Origin: Acetobacter sp. UBA5411
GTDB lineage: Bacteria; Pseudomonadota; Alphaproteobacteria; Acetobacterales; Acetobacteraceae
Assembly: GCF_002409645.1 (NCBI RefSeq)
Contig: NZ_DHNR01000031.1
Location: 165,169 to 229,168, forward strand
Reading direction: 5' to 3'
Length of the DNA: 64,000 bases
Shown: positions 26,005 through 34,483 of the stretch, piece after piece
Layout of the letters: each line of letters begins with the position of its first letter
Numbering within the stretch: the stretch's first letter is position 1
Made by a program: the position numbers and the translations under genes
Notes under the pieces: generated by a model
What the model saw: the letters and a program-made list of their open reading frames with translations, nothing else
Database searches by the model: none
What the model was told of the DNA's origin: nothing

Positions 26005-26901
26005 ATGCACTTCACAGAAAGGGCCGCATGGCACCGTCGTATGGTGTTGTGTGTCTTTGCATCGACACTCAGCTTTATCCCTGCAAGGAAGGCTGCGGCT
26101 TCGGATGTCACGCTCGGGATCATTGGTCCGCACGAGTATGACCTGCCGGTCGATTTCAAGCCCTTCAATGTTCTGGTACAGTATGGCGACGGCAATGCGG
26201 CCGGCAGCTACTATAATTCCGGCGGTCAGCGTAAGCCGGGAGAAGGAAGCCATACCTGGGCGGGCATGACCAAATATGTGCATTTCCGCACGTTTGACGC
26301 CATTCCCCATGTCGGCTTTGCTTTTGAGCTTATCCAGACGGAAAGCTACAACCTTTCCAACGGCACCAACTATGGCGGCCTTGGTCCGACGATTGTGGGA
26401 CCGGCTGCGTGGTTCAAGCCGAATTCACACAGCACGTTCGGTATTCAGACCTTCATGCAGACCAATTCCGGCACGCGCGATGCGTTGACGCCGGGTTACT
26501 GGTCGAACATTTCCAGTCTTATCTTTGACTATGAATGGAAGCATTTCAGCTTCGACGGTGATGCCGGAACGGTTGTGGGCGGTGGGAAGCACAAGACTGG
26601 AGAACACAGCTATTCTCCGGGTGTGGTTTTCTACAGCAATCTGCGTTTCAGCTGGAAAGCCACCAAGCTCATTGAGCCGTTTTTTGCGTTTGATTGGCAG
26701 AATGTGACCGGCACCTATGACAGAACGGCGGACCGGTATCTGGATGATTCCAATAGCCGGGAGGTCGCGCTTGGAACCGGTATCATGTTCAACATTGCAA
26801 GGGATTTCAGCCTGACGGCCCGCTACAGTCATTCTGTGGAAGGACGGAACATACCTGAAAGCAACGCCTATTATATCAAACTTGTCTATCTCTGGCCCTG
26901 A
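26005..26901 (+). CDS. Outer-membrane protein of the Phenol_MetA_deg family
   Basis: A 298-aa beta-barrel protein with a signal peptide (core MVLCVFASTLSFIPA, cleavage near KAAAS). Strands with alternating aromatic residues run to the C-terminus, which ends in KLVYLWP. The pattern matches the family often annotated as MetA-pathway outer-membrane transporters. Members are found beside PQQ dehydrogenases and aromatic or cyclic-acid catabolic genes and probably let the substrate cross the outer membrane. Position 143 bases after the dehydrogenase suggests it serves that enzyme. A later ATG at 26041 would still leave a signal peptide. Confidence 0.72.
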   Translation: MHFTERAAWHRRMVLCVFASTLSFIPARKAAASDVTLGIIGPHEYDLPVDFKPFNVLVQYGDGNAAGSYYNSGGQRKPGEGSHTWAGMTKYVHFRTFDAIPHVGFAFELIQTESYNLSNGTNYGGLGPTIVGPAAWFKPNSHSTFGIQTFMQTNSGTRDALTPGYWSNISSLIFDYEWKHFSFDGDAGTVVGGGKHKTGEHSYSPGVVFYSNLRFSWKATKLIEPFFAFDWQNVTGTYDRTADRYLDDSNSREVALGTGIMFNIARDFSLTARYSHSVEGRNIPESNAYYIKLVYLWP

Positions 26902-26972
26902 AGCTCGTTTACACAGCTTTTTACAAAAAGCTTCAGAGAGCATCGCCTTTCCGAAAAAGACGACGCTCTGCA
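26902..26972. repeat. Dispersed palindromic repeat, family A, copy 2
   Basis: AGCTTTTT and AAAAAGCT form a hairpin at 26915-26932. CAGAGAGC then pairs with GCTCTG around a core containing CGCCTTTCCGAAAAAGACGAC. The arrangement matches the copy at 12.5 kb. It lies between two convergent genes and may end both transcripts. Confidence 0.7.
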
Positions 26973-26978
26973 AACCTG

Positions 26979-28418
26979 TTATTCTGACTGCGCGTTTTTC
27001 GTCTCCAGCCATCCACCGGAAAAACCGGCGCGCTGCAGACCAGTGCGGATATACGGATTGCGCTTCATGACATTCCACACAAACCCGTCGCGCCAGTTTT
27101 CAATCATGAGCAGAATGGGCCCCTGATCGATTCCGACATATTCACGATCAGACCAGAATGTTTTGCCATCCTGAAAGCTGGGATTGAAGGCGTCGACAAA
27201 ACCGTATTTGCCGTAAACCTGTTTTCCATAGCGGCTTTTCATTTCGCGTATGGCGGGAAGCACGATTTCAGGCGCAAAGGCAATGGAGCCGACAGCCGCA
27301 GTCGGTGCGATCGTTCCGTCATCCTGCACATAATCGCGGCCTGTTCCGCGAGCGACATACGACATGAAACGCTTATCCTTGCCGTCCACCTTCTGCGTGA
27401 TTTCACCGGGGCCGTCGGAGGCGGTCAGTCCCCAGACAGTCGCGCTGTAATCGTGCCATCCGCCCGGATTGGCCATGGCGTAGGCGCGCTGGGCATAGGC
27501 CGCACGACGACTGTTCTCGAAATAATCAACGCTTTTTCCACGCACCCAGTCATCCTGAATACCCCGGAAGTCGATCCAGGCATGACTGTACTGGTGCCCG
27601 AAAAGCGGGGCAAAATTTAAAAAAGTCTGGCCGTAATACTCGCCCCAGCGCTTGTCATTGGTGCTGAGCCACGCCTTCCATGAGGCCGGGGTCAGGGCAT
27701 AATCCTGCTCGGGCGAACCTAGCCCAAGAATGTAGGCCATCATGCCTTCACTATAGCCCTCCCAGTAGTTGGAGATGAACTGATGCTCCGGTCCCCAGCC
27801 CATGCTCAGGCGGTTATCGGGGCGCTTCATCCACTGCCAGTCGACCCTTTTGTAAAGACTGTCTGCCAGACTGCGGATTTCCGTTTCCTGCGGCGTGTTC
27901 CGGTCATAGAAACTCTGCGAAAACAGAATGCCCTGCATGAGAAGCGCCGTATCGATGCTGGACAGTTCGATATCCGGGTTCAGACGCAGTCCGGTTTTCG
28001 GATCGAGAAAGTGGTAGAAAAACCCGTGAAATCCGGAGGATTGATCCTTTGAATCATTCTCCGGCAGGCGGGACAGATAACGCAGGGTGGTCAGAGTCCG
28101 TTCAGCCGCCTGCTCCCGTGTGATGTAATGACGCTCGGCCCCGATGCCGTAGGCCGTCAGGCCAAACCCGATGGACGCGACGCTGTCGAAGGTCTGCGGG
28201 GAAGGGTAGCGATCAGGGATCAGTCCGGTCTGTGGGTCGGCCGCCTCCCAGAACCAGAGGAAGGTGCGGTGCTCAAGATCATCAACCATGGCGCGATCGC
28301 TCATGGTCATTCTGACGACTGAGGGAGGGGCTGCGGTCTGGTTGGCCTGTGCCTGAGAGGAGAGACCTGCAAGTATCAGGCTCACTGCGCAAAGTCGGGA
28401 TTTACGAGCGATCGTCAT
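26979..28418 (-). CDS. Secreted glucoamylase-like hydrolase (PF10091, GH144-related)
   Basis: A 479-aa exported protein with a Sec signal peptide ending near SSQAQA. The body is an (alpha/alpha)6-type domain of the 'Glycoamylase' family. Signatures are LEHRTFLWFWEAADPQTGLIPD-like N-terminal sequence, DIELSSIDTALLMQG, NYWEGYSEGMM, HQYSHAWIDFRG, and EYVGIDQGPILLMIENW at the end. Characterised GH144 members are endo-beta-1,2-glucanases, so periplasmic or extracellular beta-1,2-glucan is a reasonable substrate, though unproven. ATG 28418 has AGGAAGCAG directly ahead; the longer frame to 28511 would hide the signal peptide. It converges on the outer-membrane protein gene. Confidence 0.8.
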   Translation of the reverse strand: MTIARKSRLCAVSLILAGLSSQAQANQTAAPPSVVRMTMSDRAMVDDLEHRTFLWFWEAADPQTGLIPDRYPSPQTFDSVASIGFGLTAYGIGAERHYITREQAAERTLTTLRYLSRLPENDSKDQSSGFHGFFYHFLDPKTGLRLNPDIELSSIDTALLMQGILFSQSFYDRNTPQETEIRSLADSLYKRVDWQWMKRPDNRLSMGWGPEHQFISNYWEGYSEGMMAYILGLGSPEQDYALTPASWKAWLSTNDKRWGEYYGQTFLNFAPLFGHQYSHAWIDFRGIQDDWVRGKSVDYFENSRRAAYAQRAYAMANPGGWHDYSATVWGLTASDGPGEITQKVDGKDKRFMSYVARGTGRDYVQDDGTIAPTAAVGSIAFAPEIVLPAIREMKSRYGKQVYGKYGFVDAFNPSFQDGKTFWSDREYVGIDQGPILLMIENWRDGFVWNVMKRNPYIRTGLQRAGFSGGWLETKNAQSE

Positions 28419-28871
28419 TCTGCTTCCTGTGTGACCGTTTGTTCCGGGCCAGCGAACAAACCGGCAGACAGTAGACCAGCCTCTGCTTTTAACGAAGCGC
28501 GTGACTCCCATAACAGTGTGTTTTTTACACTTTATGACAATGAGAGTGTTCCTGCTGCTTTCCCGGTATTGTGACTGTTCTGCTGCTTCATGCAGACTTC
28601 GCTACAATAATGAGCGTAATGACGGCAGTCTTAAGAGGCCTGTTTATGGCGCTGTCAGGCAACTTTTACCGGCACAGAACATAGAACGAGCGCTGTGCGA
28701 TCCTGCTTCTGGAGACACAGATAGGGGTGAAGGCCAACAATCCGCCTCCATGCTCTCCACCCGGAAAGGATCACAGCCCCTTTTGTTTTAGCAAACCGGG
28801 ATCAAAGGGACCGCGTCCCTTTGTGGGGTTCGGGGCAAAGCCCTGAAAGACCGTTCCAGCAAGATAGCCGC
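28419..28871. other. Intergenic region between two leftward genes
   Basis: About 450 bases without a convincing gene; a 96-codon frame at 28501-28791 lacks a ribosome site and protein-like composition. The left part should hold the promoter of the glucoamylase-like gene. The right end carries a palindromic repeat of family B (28790-28850). Confidence 0.45.
28790..28850. repeat. Dispersed palindromic repeat, family B, copy 1
   Basis: CAAAGGGAC and GTCCCTTTG form a nine-base-pair hairpin, followed by GGGGTTCGGGGCAAAGCCC, whose GGGC and GCCC halves can also pair. The same two-part design recurs in the ccm operon at 31.3 kb. Confidence 0.65.
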
Positions 28872-29294
28872 CTATTTCCTTGACCAGCCGCCCATCCCGC
28901 ACAGGATGCCCCAGTGTTCTTCCGACACAGGCACGACGGAAAGACGGGACTGCCGGACCAGAGCGAGTTCGGCCAGTTCGGGGGAGGCCTTGATCTCTGC
29001 GAGCGTCACCGGGCGCGGCATGGGGCCGACGGTCTTCACATCCACACAGACCCATGACCCGCTTTCGGCTGACGGGTCCGGATAGGCTTCCTTCACGATC
29101 TCGACCACGCCGACAATCTCACGTCCGACATTGGAGTGATAGAAGAACGCGCGGTCGCCTTTTTTCATGGCGGCGAGATTCTTCTTGGCCTGATGATTGC
29201 GCACACCGGTCCACGGCTCGACGCCGTTGGCGACCTGTTCATCCCAGGAGAAGGCGTCGGGTTCCGATTTGACCAGCCAGTAGCCGCGGCTCAT
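28872..29294 (-). CDS. EVE domain protein
   Basis: A 140-aa single-domain protein of the EVE family, related to PUA/YTH folds that bind modified bases in RNA or DNA. Visible signatures are YWLVKSEPDAFSWD, GVRNHQAKKNL (the family's VRNYQARN motif), MKKGDRAFFYHSN and EIVGVVEI. Its cellular role is not settled; family members may recognise modified cytosine. The start overlaps the stop of the YciI-like gene by four bases (ATGA), giving a two-gene unit. Start choice is firm, because the conserved domain begins at once. Confidence 0.92.
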   Translation of the reverse strand: MSRGYWLVKSEPDAFSWDEQVANGVEPWTGVRNHQAKKNLAAMKKGDRAFFYHSNVGREIVGVVEIVKEAYPDPSAESGSWVCVDVKTVGPMPRPVTLAEIKASPELAELALVRQSRLSVVPVSEEHWGILCGMGGWSRK

Positions 29295-29584
29295 TCGGCC
29301 AGTTTTCCATCACGGAAAACCGTGCGCAGCGGACGGATGACCACGCTTTCGAATAGACCGACTTTTGCATAGGGGTCAGTGGCGGCGAAACCTTCGGCTT
29401 CCGCCTTATCGGCGGCTTCCAGCATGACGATGCTGCCGGAGGGCTTGCCGTCCGGTCCCATCATCGGGCCAGCGAACTGGATGCGGTCGACATAGGTCTT
29501 GAGAAAGGCGAGGTGATCCGGCCGCGTGGCCGAGCGGGTTTCGAACTGGCCGGGTTTGTCGGTGCAGATGATGGCGAACAGCAT
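29291..29584 (-). CDS. YciI-like protein
   Basis: A 97-aa protein of the YciI/DGPF-like ferredoxin-fold family: MLFAIICTDKPG at the N-terminus, RPDHLAFLK, and the SIVMLEAADKAEAEGFAATDPYAKVGLF segment containing the family's D-P-Y motif. Members are small putative enzymes or regulators, without a firmly known reaction. ATG 29584 has GGAG six bases ahead and matches the family start; the frame to 29632 is rejected. It is coupled to the EVE gene, an arrangement common in Alphaproteobacteria. Confidence 0.88.
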   Translation of the reverse strand: MLFAIICTDKPGQFETRSATRPDHLAFLKTYVDRIQFAGPMMGPDGKPSGSIVMLEAADKAEAEGFAATDPYAKVGLFESVVIRPLRTVFRDGKLAE

Positions 29585-29785
29585 AGGAGGCTCCGGGTTG
29601 AAATGAGGGAGTGCCGCCCATGCAGCGGGCACCCCGTGCCAATATCAGCATGATAGTGTAGGAAGACAGCCCGCACGACCCCCTGCATGATCATCAGGGC
29701 CTGATTGCGTGCCGTCTTCCGTGCTCGCGGGCGGTGCGCCATAAGGAATGGTTTACCCACATGGGCGTAATGATGCGCCCTGCCA

Positions 29786-30583
29786 ATGAACGGACGGACC
29801 TTGAGCGCGACGCCGACACTGACAGAGCGGGCCGGAGCCCTGTTTCACCGCTATGCCAACCCCGGCCGCTTCCTGCGTCTGGGCGACAGGATCCAGCCGT
29901 GGCTGACATGGTCCGCCGTGATCATCACGCTGATCGGGCTGGGCTGGGGGCTGTTTTTCTCCCCCGCCGACTGGCAGCAGGGTGATTCCGTGCGCATTAT
30001 GTATGTACATGTTCCCTGCGCCTGGCTGTCGTCTTCCGGCTATTTCGCGCTGGCCGTCTGCTCGGTGCTGTCTCTGGTCTGGAAGCACCCGCTCGCTGAT
30101 CTCGCCGCCGTCGAGATCGGACCTGTCGGCGCCTGCGTGACGGCGACCTGTCTGGCGACCGGCTCCCTGTGGGGCAAGCCGATGTGGGGCACATGGTGGG
30201 TGTGGGACGCCCGACTGACCTCCGTGCTGGTGCTGTTCTTTCTCTATCTTGGGCACATCGCCCTGATCCACGCTTTCGACGACCAGCAGCGCGGCTATCG
30301 TGCGGCGGCCATTCTGGCATTGGCCGGAGCCGTGGATCTGCCGATCATCAAGTTTAGCGTGCAGTGGTGGAACACACTGCATCAGCCCGCCAGCATTACC
30401 CTGACCGGTGCGCCGACCATGTCCCAGACCATGCTCTGGCCGCTGCTGATTTCCACACTGGGGTTCACGCTTGGGTTTACCGCGATTGTTGTTGCACGTC
30501 TCCGGGCCGGTGTGATGGAAAGCCGTATCCGCAGTCTGCTCTCAAGCCCGCGTCGGGCTGTATCCGGGGAAGCATCCGCATGA
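29786..30583 (+). CDS. ccmC: Haem exporter permease CcmC
   Basis: Inner-membrane protein of system I cytochrome c maturation that delivers haem to CcmE. It is 265 aa with six predicted helices. The periplasmic tryptophan-rich haem-handling motif is WGTWWVWDARLT, and the later KFSVQWWNTLH segment has one of the family's conserved histidines; another is in YVHVPCAW. The first gene of a seven-gene ccm run here; ccmA and ccmB are not in the window and must lie elsewhere. Its stop overlaps the ccmD start (ATGA). Confidence 0.95.
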   Translation: MNGRTLSATPTLTERAGALFHRYANPGRFLRLGDRIQPWLTWSAVIITLIGLGWGLFFSPADWQQGDSVRIMYVHVPCAWLSSSGYFALAVCSVLSLVWKHPLADLAAVEIGPVGACVTATCLATGSLWGKPMWGTWWVWDARLTSVLVLFFLYLGHIALIHAFDDQQRGYRAAAILALAGAVDLPIIKFSVQWWNTLHQPASITLTGAPTMSQTMLWPLLISTLGFTLGFTAIVVARLRAGVMESRIRSLLSSPRRAVSGEASA

Positions 30584-30750
30584 CCCACCTGCCTTATATT
30601 CTGGCGTCCTACGGACTGGCGGGCAGTCTGGCCGTCATCCTGTCCGTTGGCGCAGCACTGCGCCTGAAGCGTGACCGGTTGAAACTGGCCTCGCTGGAAG
30701 CGGCCCGTGGCCGGGCCCAGAGTGGGACACAGGGAGGACAACGCGCATGA
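30580..30750 (+). CDS. ccmD: Haem exporter protein CcmD
   Basis: A 56-aa single-span membrane protein (helix about YILASYGLAGSLAVILSVGA) followed by a basic, helical cytoplasmic tail. This small size and topology, and placement between ccmC and ccmE with four-base overlaps at each end, identify it. CcmD helps release haem-loaded CcmE from the CcmABC complex. Confidence 0.88.
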   Translation: MTHLPYILASYGLAGSLAVILSVGAALRLKRDRLKLASLEAARGRAQSGTQGGQRA

Positions 30751-31259
30751 AACGCAAGACCCGCCGTCTCTGGCTTGTCATCGCCTGTGTCGCCGGACTG
30801 GGCACGGCCGCCGGCCTGACGCTTTCGGCCTTTTCCTCCAATATCCAGCTTTTCATGGCTCCCTCTCAGGTAGTGGACCATCCGCCCGCAGCGGATCGCA
30901 CGATCCGGCTTGGCGGCATGGTGGTGGCGGGATCGGTGAAGCGTGAGCGTCAGGGCGAAACGCCCATCAATCTGTTTCAGGTGACGGACGGTCAGGCAGC
31001 GGTGACCGTGCGCTTCGAGGGCATCCTGCCGGACCTGTTCCGCGAGGGGCAGAGCGTGGTGGCCGTGGGCTCTCTGGAGCCTGACAAGACCTTCGTGGCG
31101 TCCGAAGTGCTGGCCAAGCATGATGAGACCTACATGCCGAAGGAAGTGGCGGAAGCGTTGCAGAAATCGGGGAAATGGAACCCGAAATTCGGGCCTCCAC
31201 CTGATGCAGCAAGCTGGAACGCCATGACCGGCAAGGATACAGCGGCCGGAAAGAACTGA
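30747..31259 (+). CDS. ccmE: Cytochrome c-type biogenesis haem chaperone CcmE
   Basis: Periplasmic haem chaperone anchored by an N-terminal helix (LWLVIACVAGLGTAAGLTLSA). The OB-fold follows: FMAPSQV, RLGGMVVAGSV, VTVRFEGILPDLFREGQ. The covalent haem ligand histidine is in LAKHDETYMP, which is intact. The C-terminal extension is hydrophilic. Length is 170 aa. It is separated from ccmF by 139 bases that contain a palindromic repeat, so ccmFGHI may be expressed at a different level from ccmCDE. Confidence 0.95.
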   Translation: MKRKTRRLWLVIACVAGLGTAAGLTLSAFSSNIQLFMAPSQVVDHPPAADRTIRLGGMVVAGSVKRERQGETPINLFQVTDGQAAVTVRFEGILPDLFREGQSVVAVGSLEPDKTFVASEVLAKHDETYMPKEVAEALQKSGKWNPKFGPPPDAASWNAMTGKDTAAGKN

Positions 31260-31313
31260 TGCCCTCTCTCTGTCTGTTCTCCAAAAGCAACCTCTACCCG
31301 ATTCAATTTCATG

Positions 31314-31380
31314 CACGGTTTCCAAAGGTGAGCCTTTGGCGGGGGCCAGGGGGCAGAGCCCCTATTCCCGATATATCCAA
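31314..31380. repeat. Dispersed palindromic repeat, family B, copy 2, inside the ccm operon
   Basis: CCAAAGG pairs with CCTTTGG around a short loop, then CGGGGGCCAGGGGGCAGAGCCCC follows with GGGGC/GCCCC pairing potential. The order matches the copy at 28.8 kb. Its place between ccmE and ccmF could affect mRNA decay or polarity. Confidence 0.65.
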
Positions 31381-31398
31381 AAAGAGAAGTGAGGCCGT

Positions 31399-33378
31399 AT
31401 GAGCCCCGAACTTGGTCGTTTCGCGCTGGCGCTGGCCTGCGTGTTCGCGCTGGCGCAGGCTATCCTGCCGGTGCTGGGCGCACGCAGGCGTGACCGTCGC
31501 CTGATGGCGCTCGCCCCCGGTCTGGCGCTGGGGCAGCTCATCGCGCTGGTCGCCTCTTTCCTTTGCCTTGTGAATGCAGCGGTGACCAACGACTTCTCGG
31601 TGGCCAACATTCTTGAGAACAGCTCGGTGACCAAGCCGCTGCTCTACAAGATCACCGGTGTCTGGGGGAATCATGAAGGGTCCATCCTGCTCTGGGCGCT
31701 GATCCTTGGCATCTGCGGTGCAGCGGTGGCGGCGTTCGGGCGCAATCTGCCGTCCGCCCTGCGGGCGCGGGTGATTGGTGTGCTGGGTGGCGTAGCCGCC
31801 GGGTTCGAACTGTTCTGCCTGACAACGTCCGATCCGTTCGACCGGGTCTGGCCCGCGCCGCTCGACGGACAGGGCATGAACCCGCTGTTGCAGGACCCTG
31901 GCCTCGCATTCCATCCGCCGATTCTCTACACCGGCTATGTCGGATTCGCTGTGCCGTTCGCCTTCGCCATTGCCGCGCTGATGGAAGGACGTGTCGATGC
32001 GGCATGGGGGCGCTGGGTGCGCCCGTGGGCCGTGGCGGCATGGTGCTTCCTGACCTGCGGCATCGCGCTTGGGTCATGGTGGTCCTATTATGTGCTGGGC
32101 TGGGGCGGTTACTGGTTCTGGGACCCGGTGGAGAACGCCTCGCTGATTCCGTGGCTGTCCGGCACGGCGCTGATGCACTCCGCCATCGTGGTCGAGAAGC
32201 GCGAGGCGCTGAAGATCTGGACCGTTCTGCTGGCCATCGGCACCTTCTCCTTCTCGCTCTCCGGCACATTCCTCGTGCGTTCAGGTATCCTCAATTCGGT
32301 CCACGCTTTCGCGCAGGATCCGGCGCGCGGCATCTTCATTCTCGCCCTGCTGGGACTGGTCATCGGCGGATCGCTGGCGCTGTTCGCATGGCGCGCTCCG
32401 TCTCTGACCAGCGGCGGCCTGTTCGCCCCGGTCTCGCGGGAAGGCTCGCTGGTGTTGAACAACATCCTGCTGTGCTCGATCTGCGCCGTGGTGCTGACCG
32501 GCACGATGTATCCGCCGTTCATGTCGCTGCTGTTCGGCAAGACGATCTCGGTCGGCAAGCCCTTCTTCGACGCGGCCACCATTCCTCTGGCCATCCCGCT
32601 GTTCACCTTCATGGGGTTCGGGCCGATGCTGCCGTGGAAACGTGCGCAGCTCTGGCCGGTTCTCAGACGCCTGTGGGTGGCGGCGCTGGCCACACTGGCC
32701 GCGTTCGCCGTGACGGTGATCGGGCTTTCGGGCGTGCTGCCAATCCTGTGCGCGACGATGGCGGTGTGGATCATCGGTTCCAGCCTGACAGACATTGCCG
32801 GTCGTCTGGCGCTGTTCCGCGTGTCGTTTTCGCAGAGCATCCAGCGGGCGAAGTCCCTGCCACGCTCCGCATTCGGCGCGGCGCTGGCGCATATCGGTGT
32901 CGGCGTGAGCGTGCTGGGGCTGGCAGTCATGTCGCAGGCCCAGCACAAGATTGTTGAGGTGCATGTCGGCCAGAAGGAAGAACTGGCGGGCTACGAATGG
33001 ACGCTTACAGATGTCCGGACAGTGCCGGGCCCGAACTATATGGCTATGGTGGCGACCATCGAGATCCACCACAATGGTCATCTGGTGACGGTCATGCACC
33101 CGTCCAAGCGCAGCTTCAACGCGCAGAACCAGACGACGACCGAAGTGTCGATCCACACCAATGGACTGGCCGATCTGTACGGTGTGATTGGCGACAAGCA
33201 TGGACCGGACAGCAATCCGACCTATGTGTTGCGTCTTCACTATAACCCTCTGGCGCCGTGGATGTGGTTCGGGGCGCTGATAATGGCGATGGGTGGGGCG
33301 CTGTCCCTGTCCGATCGTCGCATGCGCGTGGGCGCTCCAAGACGGGCTCCGGCCCCAGATGTGGTGGCAGCAGAATGA
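31399..33378 (+). CDS. ccmF: Haem lyase subunit CcmF
   Basis: Large inner-membrane protein (659 aa, many helices) that, with CcmH and CcmI, attaches haem to CxxCH motifs of apocytochromes. The tryptophan-rich WWD motif is seen as WGGYWFWDPVENASLIPW. Conserved histidine-bearing loops include WGNHEGSILLW and FHPPILYTGYVG. The C-terminal periplasmic domain begins at about residue 520. Its TGA overlaps the ccmG start (ATGA). Confidence 0.96.
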   Translation: MSPELGRFALALACVFALAQAILPVLGARRRDRRLMALAPGLALGQLIALVASFLCLVNAAVTNDFSVANILENSSVTKPLLYKITGVWGNHEGSILLWALILGICGAAVAAFGRNLPSALRARVIGVLGGVAAGFELFCLTTSDPFDRVWPAPLDGQGMNPLLQDPGLAFHPPILYTGYVGFAVPFAFAIAALMEGRVDAAWGRWVRPWAVAAWCFLTCGIALGSWWSYYVLGWGGYWFWDPVENASLIPWLSGTALMHSAIVVEKREALKIWTVLLAIGTFSFSLSGTFLVRSGILNSVHAFAQDPARGIFILALLGLVIGGSLALFAWRAPSLTSGGLFAPVSREGSLVLNNILLCSICAVVLTGTMYPPFMSLLFGKTISVGKPFFDAATIPLAIPLFTFMGFGPMLPWKRAQLWPVLRRLWVAALATLAAFAVTVIGLSGVLPILCATMAVWIIGSSLTDIAGRLALFRVSFSQSIQRAKSLPRSAFGAALAHIGVGVSVLGLAVMSQAQHKIVEVHVGQKEELAGYEWTLTDVRTVPGPNYMAMVATIEIHHNGHLVTVMHPSKRSFNAQNQTTTEVSIHTNGLADLYGVIGDKHGPDSNPTYVLRLHYNPLAPWMWFGALIMAMGGALSLSDRRMRVGAPRRAPAPDVVAAE

Positions 33379-33968
33379 GCAGCGAACAGACTCCTCCTGA
33401 CGGTCAGAATACTGTCACGCGTCGCCGCCTTCTCCTTGGCGTTCCGCTGCTGGGTGGGGCAGGTATCTGTGGCGTGGCGTTCTGGAAAATGCTGGCCGGG
33501 ATGCAGACCGGCTCGTTCAATCCGCACGACATCAACGCGCCCGTGACAGGACGTCCGGTTCCGGACTTCACCCTGCCGGATCAGACGCCCGGCACGGGGT
33601 TTGCGACGGCGGACCTGAAGACGCTGACAAAACCGGTTTTGATCAACTTCTTCGCGTCATGGTGCATCCCCTGCATCGCCGAGATGGAAGCACTTCTTGC
33701 GCTACAGAAACAGCTGCCGATCTGGGGTGTGGCCTACAAGGACAAGCCTGAGAATGCGGCGGGTCTGCTGAAGCACGCAGGCAATCCCTATGCCCGGATC
33801 GGCAGCGACCGTGACGGACGCGTGGCCATCGACTGGGGTGTTTCCGGCGTGCCGGAAAGCTTCCTGATCGCGCCCGGCGGCATGATCGTCTGGCACAGCG
33901 CCGCCGGCCTCGACAGCCCGGAGGTGCGTGACAGCCTGAAGAATGCGCTAAAGGCTGTGAGCGGATGA
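33375..33968 (+). CDS. ccmG: Thiol:disulfide interchange protein CcmG/DsbE
   Basis: Membrane-anchored periplasmic thioredoxin that reduces the cysteines of apocytochrome c. It is 197 aa from ATG 33375, which overlaps the ccmF stop. The N-terminal anchor (RRRLLLGVPLLGGAGICGVAF) is followed by PVPDFTLPD, the FFASWCIPC active site (Cys about 97 and 100) and the cis-proline loop GVSGVPESFLI. The longer frame from 33258 lies inside ccmF and is rejected. It overlaps ccmH by ATGA. Confidence 0.94.
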   Translation: MSSEQTPPDGQNTVTRRRLLLGVPLLGGAGICGVAFWKMLAGMQTGSFNPHDINAPVTGRPVPDFTLPDQTPGTGFATADLKTLTKPVLINFFASWCIPCIAEMEALLALQKQLPIWGVAYKDKPENAAGLLKHAGNPYARIGSDRDGRVAIDWGVSGVPESFLIAPGGMIVWHSAAGLDSPEVRDSLKNALKAVSG

Positions 33969-34450
33969 GGGCTCTGTTCCGCGGAAAGACAGCGTTCAGG
34001 CTGAAAGCGGCTCTGCTGCTGGTCTGCCTATCCGCACCTGTCATGGCATGGGCGGTCGATGATCCGTCCGAGATGCTGCCTGATCCAAAGCAGGAACGAC
34101 AGGCCGAGGCGATCGGGGCGCAACTCCGTTGTCTGGTGTGTCAGAACGAGTCGATTGAAGACAGCAGCGCCGGTCTGGCGCGGGATCTTCGCAAGGTAGT
34201 GCGCGAGCATGTCGCCAAGGGCGAGAACAGCCAGCAGGTCATCGACTGGATGGTGGCACGGTACGGCAACTTCATCCGTCTCAGCCCACCGGTGACGATT
34301 GCGACACTCCTGCTCTGGGGCATGCCGGTTCTGGCCCTGCTGATCGGCATTGTGTCTGCGGTGATGATTTTCCGTCGTCGCACGACGACGCCCGCACCGC
34401 TGAGTGCTGCTGAACAGGCACGGCTCAGGGAGCTTGGCGATGACCGGTAA
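33965..34450 (+). CDS. ccmH: Cytochrome c maturation protein CcmH (CycL)
   Basis: A 161-aa protein with signal sequence (LLLVCLSAPVMAWA), then the family redox motif LRCLVCQNESI whose two cysteines handle apocytochrome thiols. A single membrane helix follows (TIATLLLWGMPVLALLIGIVSAV). It is the short form, with the TPR part encoded separately as ccmI. Coupled to ccmG by ATGA overlap. Confidence 0.94.
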   Translation: MRALFRGKTAFRLKAALLLVCLSAPVMAWAVDDPSEMLPDPKQERQAEAIGAQLRCLVCQNESIEDSSAGLARDLRKVVREHVAKGENSQQVIDWMVARYGNFIRLSPPVTIATLLLWGMPVLALLIGIVSAVMIFRRRTTTPAPLSAAEQARLRELGDDR

Positions 34451-34483
34451 CTTCTCTTCTGCCCTTTGCCTCGGACGTGACGT

